In this document: one piece after another, positions 46,628 to 58,015 of the stretch
Numbering within the stretch: position 1 is the stretch's first letter
How the letters are laid out: each line of letters opens with the position of its first letter
The notes under the pieces: generated by a model
What the model was told of the DNA's origin: nothing
Database searches by the model: none
The model's input: only the letters and a program-made list of their open reading frames with translations
Assembly: GCF_964204645.1 (NCBI RefSeq)
Contig: NC_134028.1
Span: 10,705,001-10,769,000 of the forward strand
Length of the DNA: 64,000 nucleotides
Direction: 5' to 3'
Source of the DNA: Tubulanus polymorphus
Lineage: Eukaryota > Nemertea > Palaeonemertea > Tubulaniformes > Tubulanidae
Translations under genes and position numbers: made by a program

Positions 46628-46943
46628 TTTTAAACGTGAGAAAGAAATGAAATTTAACATTAATGATGTAATTACAGATATTAAAAATATTGCATTTTCT
46701 AATGAAACAACATTTGAGTATGAAACAACAATAGATAAAGAAACTTTAAATGTAGAAAAGATTACTAATTTAATTAGAGAATCTTTAAGATTTTATGAAT
46801 TAGAAGAAGATTTTATCATCGATGATATTAAAATAATAATAATTGAAATATATACAAATGAAACTAGTAATGAAATAAATGTTGATTTAATCATAAATAA
46901 GTTAAATAAATATTTTGATGATAGTAATTTTTTTGATAAATAA
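46587..46943 (+). CDS. Small acidic Polinton protein (MNITVGPS family)
   Basis: Intact 118 codons; start within CATTATATAAATG. N-terminus MNITVGPSICFGFDFKREKE, then helical acidic sequence (TNLIRESLRFYELEEDFIID) ending FDDSNFFDK. No transmembrane segment is obvious. The TAA stop abuts the next start (TAAATGAG). The A homologue is frameshifted. Function unknown; a virion or assembly role is inferred from position. Confidence 0.75.
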   Translation: MNITVGPSICFGFDFKREKEMKFNINDVITDIKNIAFSNETTFEYETTIDKETLNVEKITNLIRESLRFYELEEDFIIDDIKIIIIEIYTNETSNEINVDLIINKLNKYFDDSNFFDK

Positions 46944-47164
46944 ATGAGTGATAATAAGTGGATAATAACTGGATTATATAATGGAGCATTACTATCAGTT
47001 GGAACTGTTGGTTATTCAATGGTATTAAAAAAAGTATTTAAAATGGAAGTGTTAATGTTGATAGATTTGATATAAATGATATTTTAAAATTAACATTAGC
47101 AGTTACTTTATCTAATTTAACTATTGATTATTTAGAAAAACAAAAATATATTCCTCCCATATAA
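46944..47164 (+). pseudogene. Small hydrophobic Polinton protein, element B
   Basis: MSDNKWIITGLYNGALLSVG with a hydrophobic segment. A one-base deletion at about 47044 shifts the frame relative to the A copy; the rest (DRFDINDILKLTLAVTLSN, KQKYIPPI) is readable in the next frame. ~73 residues when read in two frames. Begins directly at the stop of the previous gene. Confidence 0.75.
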
Positions 47165-47188
47165 ATGCGTAATTATTTTACTAAATAA

Positions 47189-47611
47189 ATGGCTTCTGCA
47201 ATTATAACTATTATAGGATCGGCAATTGTTAACGCTTTAGCATTTACTGGTGGTGGTTATTTATTTAAGCATATTGATAAAAATAGTTCATTAGGAGAAC
47301 AAAGAAGACATAACTTAGCATTAGAAAAATACAATAAAGCAGCAGAAGAATATAGAGAAAAGAGGCAAAACTATATGGATTATATTAACAAGGAATTATA
47401 TGATCAGTAGATTTCACATATAGATTTTCAATCAGTTGATGATGCAATGAGTTTATATAACGCGGTAACCAATAAAGAAAAATTACATCTACATAAACCT
47501 ACAATATCAGATTATTATACCCCAAGTAAAGAACAACAGAAATATGAAATAATTTGGATTTTAGGCGGAACAGTTATTGTTATATTTGTTGCTTATAAAT
47601 TCACTAATTAG
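47189..47611 (+). pseudogene. Polinton conserved two-TM protein, element B
   Basis: Start after TTTACTAAATAA. N-terminal hydrophobic MASAIITIIGSAIVNALAFT, a charged central helix (AAEEYREKRQNYMDYINKEL), a TAG stop at 47408 where A has lysine, then FQSVDDAMSLYNAV, ISDYYTPSKEQQK and the C-terminal membrane segment IIWILGGTVIVIFVAYKF. Together with A it shows the complete ~140-residue protein, each copy being broken at a different place. Confidence 0.85.
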
Positions 47612-47630
47612 TAATTTTTTTGCTAAATAA

Positions 47631-48062
47631 ATGGAAGATTAAGTTGATAATATTGATATTATTCCTCATGATATAAATAAAACTAAATTAAAAATATATT
47701 TAGAAAAACAAATGTTAGAATTTGAAAATGATTTAAAAGTTAAAAAGAAAAAATATTTAAAATCTAAAATTATATATTATTTGATTATAAGTGGTTTGGT
47801 TCGGTTACAATTAGTTCTGTAATAACATTTCTAGCAATATTTTCGCCATTAACACCTTTAGCTATATCAATTGGCGTATTAGAATTAAGTTCAAGTGTTT
47901 TAACTGGTATAAGTTCAAAATTAAATATAAAAAGTAATAAAGAAAAAATTAAAACTAATATAAAAGAAATTAATAAATTAAAGAATACACTAGATTATAT
48001 ACTAAGTTTAAATGGCAGTTGAAGAACAAGATAAATTATTAAAAGAATTAATAAATTATTAA
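47631..48062 (+). pseudogene. Two-TM coiled-coil Polinton protein, element B
   Basis: Start in TGCTAAATAAATG. Codon 4 is TAA where A has AAA. Then a charged helix (YLEKQMLEFENDLKVKKKKY), hydrophobic segments (ITFLAIFSPLTPLAIS), broken by a frameshift at ~47805, and a coiled-coil tail (NKEKIKTNIKEINKLKN) ending KLLKELINY. It provides the empty site for the 7.6-kb element in A. Confidence 0.75.
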
Positions 48063-48078
48063 TTTTTTAATTATATAA

Positions 48079-49467
48079 ATGGTAGATGGTTTTCCAAAAG
48101 CTTTCCAATATAATAAATCAATTAAATATAATATTCCAGCAATAGATTTTAATAAAGATATTACATATAGAAATGAAGTTTTAGATTCATTAACTAATTT
48201 AGAAATTTATGTTACTGAAACTAATAATTTTAATGCAAAGATGGAAAATATATTTCATGTATATTTAATTAATTTTAAAAAATTGAAAGATGAAAAACAA
48301 TGGTTATTAAAATCTAATATGAAATATTGGCAGAACCAATTAAATTTTGCTGTTTATTGCGCAACAACAGGTTGTGGAATTAGTTGGAATGATCATTTGA
48401 ATAATTCTAAATATAAATTAATTCAAAGTTTATTTAGATTTCATACATACTTTCAAATCAGAATAATATTAAATGAATTAGAGTGCGCTTTACCAGGATC
48501 TAGATATTTTAAAGAATTAGATAATAATATTAATTTATTGAAGTTTTATAAAATTTGCAATGAATTTAATATAGATATAAATAATTCTGATTTTAGAACA
48601 AAAATTGGAACAATAAGATCACTTCCTTGCCTTAAAAAAATTGTAGAATATTGTGCACTTCCCATACCATCTAATAGCTTTTATAATATCTATAATAATA
48701 AATTAGGTTATGGTAAAATAGAAACAAAGGATTTAGAAACATTAAATTTCAATAAATTACCGAAATTTTATGATCAATCAAAACAAGAAAACAATAATGG
48801 TTGGGTTAATTTCATTTTAGAAAATAATGAAGGTTTTACAAAATCAGGTATACAAAGAATAAATCAATCTATTAGAACTTATTTGATATGTATTCTAGGA
48901 TCACAGGTTGAAACAAGATCCCCAATAATTGGAAATTTAAATACATCATTTGATACACAGAAACAATTCAAAGTATTATTTGAAGATTCAATTCATAATG
49001 ATAAAAATAGATCGATTCCAGAAAACATTGTAAGATATCAAAATTATTTAGATAAATCACATATTAGATTAAATTATTGTATAGGTCCTAATCTATTAAT
49101 TATTTCTAATGATTTAGTTTTAAAGATGGGAAACATAATTGGTTATAATAATCTAATTAAAACTGCAACAATAAATAATTCATTTGGATTAAATGATATA
49201 AATAAAAAGATTATTACTGCTCCAAAATTAATGGAAGGTGAAAAAAATAAAAAACATATTCAATCAACAGAAACTAAAACTAAGAACATTAAATTAAATT
49301 ATGATTCTAAAATGAAAGATTATAATACATCAGAAAATATTAAAACTGATAATATTCAACATGATATAATTAAAACTGATAATGATAATAAATCCCATGA
49401 AAATACTAAATTAGCTTTAACTTGTATAGGAATTGTTATAAGAGGAATATTATATTTTAAATTTTAA
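48079..49467 (+). CDS. 462-residue Polinton virion-type protein
   Basis: Intact frame; start in AATTATATAAATG. Conserved blocks of the family: FAVYCATTGCGISWNDHL (~res 92-109), LIQSLFRFHTYFQIRIILNE (~114-133), a C-terminal half with SGIQRINQSIRTYLICILGS (~258-277) and GNIIGYNNLIKTATINNSF (~350). The C-terminus is Lys/Asn/Thr-rich and ends in a hydrophobic tail (LALTCIGIVIRGILYF), a probable membrane anchor now containing an Arg where A has Gly. This family accompanies the capsid genes in many invertebrate Polintons; its exact role is not known to me. One of the few whole genes in B. Confidence 0.8.
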   Translation: MVDGFPKAFQYNKSIKYNIPAIDFNKDITYRNEVLDSLTNLEIYVTETNNFNAKMENIFHVYLINFKKLKDEKQWLLKSNMKYWQNQLNFAVYCATTGCGISWNDHLNNSKYKLIQSLFRFHTYFQIRIILNELECALPGSRYFKELDNNINLLKFYKICNEFNIDINNSDFRTKIGTIRSLPCLKKIVEYCALPIPSNSFYNIYNNKLGYGKIETKDLETLNFNKLPKFYDQSKQENNNGWVNFILENNEGFTKSGIQRINQSIRTYLICILGSQVETRSPIIGNLNTSFDTQKQFKVLFEDSIHNDKNRSIPENIVRYQNYLDKSHIRLNYCIGPNLLIISNDLVLKMGNIIGYNNLIKTATINNSFGLNDINKKIITAPKLMEGEKNKKHIQSTETKTKNIKLNYDSKMKDYNTSENIKTDNIQHDIIKTDNDNKSHENTKLALTCIGIVIRGILYFKF

Positions 49468-51138
49468 TTTTTTTATTATATAAATGGATGTAGAAGGTGG
49501 AGAAGATATTGGAATGGATACTTTTGATGAACCCGGCATAACTGAAGAACAACCGCCTGATTTTAGTGAAACAAGTTTTAATGACGGTAATGAGCCAGAA
49601 TATAATAATAATTTAAATATGCCTGATTATATTAAAAATGCAGAATCACAATTAAATCCTGAAAATTTAGACCCAGATTTAGTAAAACAAGATTTAGATA
49701 ATTTAAACAAAATACCTCAATTAGAACGTATAATTGAAAAGTCTAAACTTAACATAAATGATGAAGACGTTGGACTTTTAGCAGATCAATTAAAATCTTT
49801 AGATAATGGTAAATGGTATTATCATTTGAAAGGTATTTATTATATTGATATCACTTATAAAAATAATAAAAATAAAATATTAACAAAATCAACTTTGAGT
49901 GATTTAGATCCAGATAGAATTAAAAGAATTAGTAATAGTAATGTAATAACTGATGTTATAAAACAAGAATTAACTGGTAATGATATAGACGTATTTAAAC
50001 AAAGAATTAATGAATTATTTGAAATAATCAAAAAGAAATCAGAAACAGAAACAACTTCTGAACAGAATATAACTTTCAAAACTAGTAAACTTAAATCAAA
50101 TAAAGTTCCAATTGAAAAACTTTTACCGAATGGATTAATTGATGCAACAGATCAACAATTAGAAGATTTTAATATATTTTCTGATGAAGCAATTAGAGAA
50201 ATTATTAGTATAAGAAATGAAGCTGATAAAATTACACATAATAAAAGTATAAGAGATTTTAAAATTAGATTTTTAGAAAAGAATTAACTGATAAAAATAA
50301 AGAAATAGAACAATTAAAGTCTGATTTAGATCATCAAGTAATTGATGAAACAGAATATAGGCAAAAAGAATTACGATTAGAAAAAGAAATTAATGATTTA
50401 AAAGATAATTTAGAAGTACAGAAAGAAGAAATTGAATTATTAAAATCATATGATTATAATATTAATAGATTAAAAGTTATTTTTAAAGATTTGTTGATTA
50501 AACCAAATTCTGAAATATCATTAAAAGATAGAATAAAGTTATTATTTGAATTAGAAGGAATAACAATTCTTTTAATTCTAACAGCTGTAACTATGTTATT
50601 TACAACAATTGGTTTAGCAATATCAAATTCTTAGAAATCTACTCCTACTCCCAATAAACCGGATAAACCCCCCGAGTGATAATAATTCTATACAAGATAA
50701 AGTAAAAGATGGTTTAAAGAAGAGGAGGGAATCCCACAATGATAATAAAAAGTCCGAAAATGAAACTTCGAGATAGTAGTTTATTTCAACGTTTCTACTA
50801 TATCCTAATAGTCATCTTCAGGAATAATGAGATACTACAGAAATTATGAGATATATATATACAATCCAGAGACAAAGAGACTAATTCAAGTAATCAGAGA
50901 TGATACAAACTAAAGGAAAATTAACGTAGAAACAGTTACACGCTAAAATAGATTAAAGGGAAGCAAACTAAGGGGTGATTATAAACAACAATAGTGAGTA
51001 TAAATATAAATGAAACTTAAAGTCAGTAGTAAAAAGAAAGACAAACTAAGGGGCACTTAAATTAAAACAAAGGTGAATACAAGTTAAGTCAGAGACGAAA
51101 TTGATGAGAGAACAAATAACAAATAATCAAAGGGGAAA

Positions 51139-52769
51139 TCAAGTGTTGAATTTAACCAGTTTACAGAGGAATTTTGATATAAGTTTATTATGGGGTGAAA
51201 AACCATTGTTAAGGTTTACAACGTTGTTCGAATTTTCAATAATTAATGCAGATTCCAAAATATGTCTTCTAGTTTTATCGCTGCAAGGGTAAACTAATTC
51301 AGCATTAGCAAAATCAAAATTGTGTGAAGTCTGAAAAACATGACTAGCAACTCCGCTTTCAGGTTTAAAGTTTTTTACATCTAATTTATGCTCTTTTATG
51401 CGTTGATTAAGATTCCGACCTGTTTCTCCTATATATACTTTGTCGCAAACTTTACAAGGTATTTTATAAATTCCACAGTTTAGGGATTCGGTTTTCGGTT
51501 TGTTGTTAATCAATATGTTACTAAGTTTATTATTGTATTTAAAGATAAGTTGTTTATTTAGTGACCGAAGAGAAACTTTAGAATTCTCGAGGAAAGGTAC
51601 ATACGGTACAATGATAGGCTGTTTATCGGTAGCCAACGTAGGAGTTCTAAGGTTGTTATTTCTAAAATGCGTAGTACGAGCTTTAAGTAGAGCTTTTTTC
51701 AATAGGAAATCGGGGTAGGCAAGTTTTTTGAGAGATTGGTTAATATGGTGAATCTCATCGGGTAGAAATGAGGGGTCGCAAATTCTCAAAGCGCGAAGAA
51801 ATAATCCTTGAGCTAAACCGAGTTTAATATCCGGAGAAGTAAAAGAGAAGTAATGGAGGTAGGATTCAGCGTTGGTAGGTTTCCTATAAACCGCGAATTT
51901 CAAAAAGGATCCACAGTTAAAAATCAAAACATCCAGAAAAGGTATTTTACTATTAGATTCCCATTCATACGTAAAAGCCAGAGACGGGTAAAGGGAGTTT
52001 AAATATATAAGAAAGTTATCAACATTGAAGTCAAAGGGAACCAAAGCCAGAACATCGTCAACATATCTGAGCCAGATTTTAGGGTGAATATCAGTGTAAA
52101 GAGGCAATATTTCAGATTCAACATGTTCTAGGAATAAATTAGCTAGAATAGGACTAAGAGGATTTCCCATAGCGATACCGAATGTCTGTTCGTAAAAACA
52201 ATTGTTGAATTCAAAAAAGGAGTCCGTCGTACAAATAGAGATAAGGTCGATGATACAATCCGTAGGAATGCCGAAGTTAATGTTAAGTGATGGTAATCTG
52301 CGTTTTAAGAAATCAAGAGTAGGTCCAAGAGGAACATTGGTAAAAAGGGAAGTAACATCAAATGATATGAATTTGTCGTTGCCAGGGATAATATTCTTAA
52401 TACGTTCAAGTAAGTGTTGATTATGGCGAAGGTGCGACGGAGAGAACGAACCGAGCACCGGAGATAACTGTTTCGCGAGAAATTTAGATAACCGGTATGT
52501 AGGAGAATTACAATTGGAGACTATAGGGCGCAGTGGAACATTATCTTTATGAATTTTAGGCAATCCATAGATATTATGATATACGTGGTTGAAGACAAAT
52601 TTACTATGTTTTCGGTGTTGCTAAATCTAGTCCAAGGGCTGGAATCAATGAGTTTATTCAGTTGGTTGGTAAGATCCACGGACTTTCTGTGCTGATGATA
52701 TTTTCCAGAGCCTTGAACAATAGTGGAGAGCGATTTCCAGAGGAATAGGTCCGGTACGTGTGACTTCAA
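51139..52769 (-). pseudogene. Penelope reverse transcriptase/GIY-YIG, inverted truncated copy
   Basis: 474 open codons (51139-52563) from MPKIHKDNVPLRPIVSNC through the RT palm to the GIY-YIG domain, with an upstream piece in another frame (52521-52769: LFLWKSLSTIVQGSGKYHQH, N-terminal RT region). It differs from the 52935-54908 copy by only a few residues. It lacks the start and so is not a complete gene. Confidence 0.9.
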
Positions 52770-52934
52770 ATAATTTTGAGATTGACGGAATTTGTAGAAC
52801 TGATAGTTACAGTCTTCCTTAGCACGATCTATAGCGAATTTGAGTTGCTTGTTAGCTTCGGGTGGAAACGCAGAGCTGGATTCGATTTAAGTTTCTTATA
52901 AACACCAGGATTATCCAAGAGAGATTGAATTTTA

Positions 52935-54908
52935 ATGTATTGCATTTTAATGTATTGCATTTTAATTTACATAGTAAATTTGTCTTCAACCACGTTATCT
53001 TCTACTCAGTGTCAACTTCTCGGCTACGGTTTGAATTTTTCTCTTCCTCATCAAGATAAACATGTTTTAGACTTTGTCACCCAATTGGAATATCGCAAAT
53101 CATCTCCGAACAGTTTGGACTATAACTTTATATTCATGAATCTACAGGCTATATGCGATCAACTCAACAAGAACCTTTTTGAATATCTACCTCGTCGATT
53201 TCGGCTCGCCCTCCAAGAACTACGGAAGTTAAAGACTATTAAAATATCTAAGGCTGACAAAGGTGGCAAGATTGTGATTTTAGATCTGGATAATTATAAT
53301 GTTAAAATGCAATCTCTCTTGGATAATCCTGGTGTTTATAAGAAACTTAAATCGAATCCTCTTCCTCGTATGCAAGCTAATTTCAACAGAAGTCTTTCGG
53401 ATATTATTAAACGTTTCCCCTCCGCTAAAGAAACTCTGAATAAGTTCCATTCACGTCTTCCCTCTTTACCATATATCTATGGATTGCCTAAAATTCATAA
53501 AGATAATGTTCCACTGCGCCCTATAGTCTCCAATTGTAATTCTCCTACATACCGGTTATCTAAATTTCTCGCGAAACAGTTATCTCCGGTGCTCGGTTCG
53601 TTCTCTCCGTCGCACCTTCGCCATAATCAACACTTACTTGAACGTATTAAGAATATTATCCCTGGCAACGACAAATTTATATCATTTGATGTTACTTCCC
53701 TTTTTACCATTGTTCCTCTTGGACCTACTCTTGATTTCTTAAAACGCAGATTACCATCACTTAACATTAACTTCGGCATTCCTACGGATTGTATCATCGA
53801 CCTTATCTCTATTTGTACGACGGACTCCTTTTTTGAATTCAACAATTATTTTTACGAACAGACATTCGGTATCGCTATGGGAAATCCTCTTAGTCCTATT
53901 CTAGCTAATTTATTCCTAGAACATGTTGAATCTGGAATATTGCCTCTTTACACTGATATTCACCCTAAAATCTGGCTCAGATATGTTGACGATGTTCTGG
54001 CTTTGGTTCCCTTCGACTTCAATGTTGATAACTTTCTTATATATTTAAACTCCCTTTACCCGTCTCTGGCTTTTACGTATGAATGGGAATCTAATAGTAA
54101 AATACCTTTTCTGGATGTTTTGATTTTTAACTGTGGATCCTTTTTGAAATTCGCGGTTTATAGGAAACCTACCAACGCTGAATCCTACCTCCATTACTTC
54201 TCTTTTACTTCTCCGGATATTAAACTCGGTTTAGCTCAAGGATTATTTCTTCGCGCTTTGAGAATTTGCGACCCCTCATTTCTACCCGATGAAATTCACC
54301 ATATTAACCAATCTCTCAAAAAACTTGCCTACCCCGATTTCCTATTGAAAAAAGCTCTACTTAAAGCTCGTACTACGCATTTTAGAAATAACAACCTTAG
54401 AACTCCTACGTTGGCTACCGATAAACAGCCTATCATTGTACCGTATGTACCTTTCCTCGAGAATTCTAAAGTTTCTCTTCGGTCACTAAATAAACAACTT
54501 ATCTTTAAATACAATAATAAACTTAGTAACATATTGATTAACAACAAACCGAAAACCGAATCCCTAAACTGTGGAATTTATAAAATACCTTGTAAAGTTT
54601 GCGACAAAGTATATATAGGAGAAACAGGTCGGAATCTTAATCAACGCATAAAAGAGCATAAATTAGATGTAAAAAACTTTAAACCTGAAAGCGGAGTTGC
54701 TAGTCATGTTTTTCAGACTTCACACAATTTTGATTTTGCTAATGCTGAATTAGTTTACCCTTGCAGCGATAAAACTAGAAGACATATTTTGGAATCTGCA
54801 TTAATTATTGAAAATTCGAACAACGTTGTAAACCTTAACAATGGTTTTTCACCCCATAATAAACTTATATCAAAATTCCTCTGTAAACTGGTTAAACTCA
54901 ACACTTGA
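52935..54908 (+). CDS. Penelope reverse transcriptase with GIY-YIG endonuclease
   Basis: 657 open codons; the first ~15 are junction-derived, and homology starts at VNLSSTTLSSTQ. Key parts: ISKADKGGKIVILD (~112-125), YGLPKIHKDNVPLRPIVS (~184-201), RT motif A ISFDVTSLFT, motif B GIAMGNPLSPILANLFLE, catalytic WLRYVDDVLAL (~355), YRKPTNAESYLHY, and near the C-terminus the GIY-YIG endonuclease CGIYKIPCKVCDKVYIGETGRNLN (two short blocks, GIY and YIG). All catalytic residues I can check are present. The N-terminus is probably truncated relative to a complete element, so activity is doubtful. Confidence 0.9.
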   Translation: MYCILMYCILIYIVNLSSTTLSSTQCQLLGYGLNFSLPHQDKHVLDFVTQLEYRKSSPNSLDYNFIFMNLQAICDQLNKNLFEYLPRRFRLALQELRKLKTIKISKADKGGKIVILDLDNYNVKMQSLLDNPGVYKKLKSNPLPRMQANFNRSLSDIIKRFPSAKETLNKFHSRLPSLPYIYGLPKIHKDNVPLRPIVSNCNSPTYRLSKFLAKQLSPVLGSFSPSHLRHNQHLLERIKNIIPGNDKFISFDVTSLFTIVPLGPTLDFLKRRLPSLNINFGIPTDCIIDLISICTTDSFFEFNNYFYEQTFGIAMGNPLSPILANLFLEHVESGILPLYTDIHPKIWLRYVDDVLALVPFDFNVDNFLIYLNSLYPSLAFTYEWESNSKIPFLDVLIFNCGSFLKFAVYRKPTNAESYLHYFSFTSPDIKLGLAQGLFLRALRICDPSFLPDEIHHINQSLKKLAYPDFLLKKALLKARTTHFRNNNLRTPTLATDKQPIIVPYVPFLENSKVSLRSLNKQLIFKYNNKLSNILINNKPKTESLNCGIYKIPCKVCDKVYIGETGRNLNQRIKEHKLDVKNFKPESGVASHVFQTSHNFDFANAELVYPCSDKTRRHILESALIIENSNNVVNLNNGFSPHNKLISKFLCKLVKLNT

Positions 54909-55359
54909 TTTCCCCTTTGATTATTTGTTATTTGTTCTCTCATCAATTTCGTCTCTGACTTAACTTGTATTCACCTTTGTTTTAATTTAAGTGCCCCTTA
55001 GTTTGTCTTTCTTTTTACTACTGACTTTAAGTTTCATTTATATTTATACTCACTATTGTTGTTTATAATCACCCCTTAGTTTGCTTCCCTTTAATCTATT
55101 TTAGCGTGTAACTGTTTCTACGTTAATTTTCCTTTAGTTTGTATCATCTCTGATTACTTGAATTAGTCTCTTTGTCTCTGGATTGTATATATATCTCATA
55201 ATTTCTGTAGTATCTCATTATTCCTGAAGATGACTATTAGGATATAGTCGAAACGTTGAAATAAACTACTATCTCGAAGTTTCATTTTCGGACTTTTTAT
55301 TATCATTGTGGGATTCCCTCCTCATCGCGTCAACACGGATATTGTGTTCTACCTATCGT
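54909..55359 (+). other. Penelope 3' UTR with hammerhead-like hairpin
   Basis: Non-coding tail matching the fragments at 3347-3561 and 20853-21128. At 55223-55256 it has CCTGAAGATGACTAT, loop, ATAGTCGAAACG: a perfect 6-bp stem between CTGA..GATGA and GAAAC boxes, reminiscent of the hammerhead core seen in Penelope-like elements but with extra bases in box 1. The inverted copy at ~50795-50830 has a C-to-A change that breaks the stem-closing base before GAAAC. Confidence 0.6.
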
Positions 55360-55606
55360 GATGGTTTAAAGAAATTAGCAAAATATTTATGGGAACTATC
55401 TAAAAGATCTGCTGCAGCTTTACTAGGAATTATTGCATCAATTGTTGGTTTTCTGCAGGTAATATTCTTAACTTTGCTGCTGAACATATTATTTTATTTT
55501 TAATTACAGTTGTAAGTGCTATTATTTTTGGGTTAGTGAATATGATATCAAAAAGATATCAAGAAAAAATGATAAAAAATAAATAATTAATTTTTTTGTT
55601 AAATAA

Positions 55607-56856
55607 ATGAGTGGGAGTTATATAAGTCCTTCTAAGATTTCTAGAATATCTAATGCTATTAAAGCAGAAAGATCACATCATATAATTACTCATAATCCTT
55701 CAAATATTAATCCCGATGAAACTTTATATGTTAGAATTCCTAGATTAACACAAAATACTTTTTATGTTCCAAATAGTATTTATTTATCAGCCGATATAAA
55801 AGTAACTGGTCATGATAATAATTATGTTGTCGATAATGTTGGGAGATATTTGATTAAAAAATTAACTACAAAGATTTGTCCAGAAACAGTTTTCTCATTA
55901 GATGATTATAATTTATTAATGCATTATAAAGATTTATGGTTAACTAAAGAAAATAGAAATAATATGATATTTCAAGGCATTCAATCGGAAAACCATAATA
56001 AATTAAGATCAGGAGGTAATGACGCAATAGTAACTCGTGCCGCAGATAATTTGATTAAAAAGATTTATGGAAGCAAATATAAAATTCCATTAGACTTTGA
56101 ATTGATAAATAATAATGCACCTTTATATAAATATGTAATTCAAGAAGATGTTATATTTGAGATGTTTGCTCCTGTAAATGAAATTGTATTATCTAGCGTT
56201 GTTAAAGATATGGGTTATAAATTATCGAATATATGTTTAGAATATAACACAGTAACTAATGAAAATATTGCTAACACAATTCAAACTCAATACAATCAAG
56301 GATTTTCATTATTATATGATTATATTGATAAATTTAAAACTGTAACTATTAATGCAAATGATGAGATAATTAATGAGAATATTAACTTCCCAAGAAGATC
56401 TATTAAAAGTATATTAATATTTCTTACCATTGCAACATATTCTAATGGCGCAATAAAGGTAGATAATTATTATAATCCTAAAATAACAAAAGTAGAAATA
56501 ACTATAGCAAAGGAATAGCAAATAAAATATTTTGTCAAGGAATGAGAATGATAGATCAATGGCCAGAAATTAGAAAACATTTTATGAATGAAAAAGTGAA
56601 ATCATCTGAAAATTGTAATATTAATCAAATTGATTATTATTATACCGGTAATAAATATGCATTATGGTTAGATTTTAGAACAACAGAGGATAATTCATTA
56701 CATGGTTCTGGGAAAAAACTACAGAACACTAAAGATGGAATACAATTATTCATGGCAAAGAAAAGAGGAGACAAAAATTTCAAAATGCACATTTATATTA
56801 TATCTGACGCACAATTAAATATTGTAAATTCACAATTAGATAGTATTCAATATTAG
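55607..56856 (+). pseudogene. Polinton major capsid protein (double jelly-roll), element B
   Basis: Start in TGTTAAATAAATG; 303 codons open (55607-56518), then a one-base shift at ~56508 and continuation at 56542-56856. Blocks: VRIPRLTQNTFYVPNSIYLS (~45-64), YNLLMHYKDLWLTKENRNN, SGGNDAIVTRAADNLIKK, and at the C-terminus YALWLDFRTTEDNSLHGSG with NTKDGI and IYIISDAQLNIVNS. These are the family's typical C-terminal jelly-roll motifs. ~415 residues. Would form the capsomer lattice. The A copy (25951-27199) is in the original frame at the B lesion. Confidence 0.9.
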
Positions 56857-56879
56857 AAATATAAAGTTAAAATTAAGGA

Positions 56880-58015
56880 TATATAAATAGGCGGTATTAA
56901 ACTCCTAGTACTAAAGAACAATATTTAAGAAATTTATATTACAACCCTGAGAGTTCGGTTGCTTATTCTTCTGCCAAAAATATGTGGCGTCAAGTATAAC
57001 AAGATAAATTAGATAAGATAATCCCACAAAATTTAGTTAAATATAAAGATATAAATGAATTTATGTTAGAACAACCAACATACACAACACATAAAAAAAT
57101 TGTTAGAAAATATAAAACTCGTAAAACTATGGTACGTTATGTAGATCAACAGTGGCGAGGAGATTTAATTGATATGAAAAGTGTTAAGAAAGATAATGAT
57201 GATTATTGGTGGATATTGAATATAATTGATATTTTCAGTCGTTATGTATGGAGCTTCCCACTTTACCGAAAAGATGCTGTACAAACATCAAATGTTTTAA
57301 GAAAATTTCTTTCGGATGATAAACTAAAACCAGAAAAAATACAATTTGATGATGGAAAAGAATTTGATAATTCACTTGTTCATGAACTCTTAGACAATCA
57401 TAATATTAAATATTTTTCAACAAAATCGGATAAAAAAGCGGCAGTTGTTGAACGATTTAATAAAACATTAAGAACAAGAATGTGGAAATATTTTACAGCA
57501 AATAATACTTTTAAATGGATTGATGTTTTACCAAAATTGATAGAAGGATATAATAATTCTTATCATTCTTCTATTGGAATGAAACCTATTGATGCTAGAA
57601 AACCTGAAAATGCTGAAATTGTTTGGAATAATTTATATGGAGCATTTCTTGTAGATGATTTTGGTGAACCTAAATTTAAAGTTGGTCAAAATGTTAGAAT
57701 TTCTAAGTATAAAAAGATATTTGATAAAGGATACGATCGAAATTTTACTAGGGAAATATATAAAATAAAAAAGGTAATAACAACAAAACCATATGTCTAT
57801 AAATTAGAAGATTTAGATGGTGAAGAAGTTGATGGCTACTTTTACGAAGAAGAATTAAGTTTAACTACAGAAAATCTAGAACAAGAATATAAAATTGAAA
57901 AAGTATTAAAAACAAAAACTATTAAAAGAAAAAAATATTCTTTAGTAAAATGGGTTGGGTGGCCAGATGAATTCAATGAATGGATATTATCAAGTAAAAT
58001 TAAAAGTATATAATG
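56880..58015 (+). pseudogene. Retroviral-type integrase with chromodomain, element B
   Basis: The expected start at ~56882 has become ATA and the fourth codon TAG; another stop at ~56997 cuts the N-terminal region (NPESSVAYSSAKNMWRQ). From 57063 the frame is open for 316 codons: DDE core with D in QWRGDLIDMKS, D in KIQFDDGKEFDN and E in AAVVERFNKTLRTRMW, then YNNSYHSSIGMKPIDA, a linker and a chromodomain ending KYSLVKWVGWPDEFNEWIL. The enzyme integrates Polinton DNA and leaves a 6-bp duplication. Catalytic residues are intact, but the N-terminal domain is lost. Confidence 0.9.

Larger units (their letters stand above)
50722..55359 (+). mobile_element. Penelope-like element with inverted partial copy
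   Basis: Flanked by the 14-bp target duplication GATGGTTTAAAGAA (50708-50721, 55360-55373). The left 1.9-2.2 kb is an inverted, 5'-truncated copy (RT and GIY-YIG on the minus strand, 51139-52563). The right part is a plus-strand copy with a long open frame. Junction sequence at ~52600-52970 is scrambled. Such inverted partial copies are characteristic of Penelope-like element insertions. The two halves are almost identical, so the insertion is young relative to the Polinton decay. Confidence 0.92.
49484..55586 (+). pseudogene. Acidic coiled-coil membrane protein, split by Penelope insertion
   Basis: Start in TATTATATAAATG. 49484-50287 is open (acidic N-terminus, DPDLVKQDLDNLNK, then a globular/helical part). 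A frameshift at ~50280 leads into a coiled coil (KEIEQLKSDLDHQVIDETEY...) and a hydrophobic segment (GITILLILTAVTMLFTTIGL). The gene is then cut by the 4.6-kb Penelope-like insertion (50722-55359) and resumes at 55360 with DGLKKLAKYLWELSKRSAAA and a hydrophobic stretch, ending KNK at 55586. In A the same codons are uninterrupted. Confidence 0.8.

Noticed and set aside
41821-47410. Possible alternative genetic code (TAA/TAG read as amino acids) in Polinton genes.
   Set aside because: The in-frame stops stand where A or conserved motifs have Lys, Trp or Leu rather than one consistent residue, and they are accompanied by many frameshifts and deletions. Ordinary decay explains them.
55223-55256. 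Calling a functional hammerhead ribozyme.
   Set aside because: Stem II and the GAAAC box fit, but box 1 has extra bases relative to CTGATGA, so I only call it hammerhead-like.
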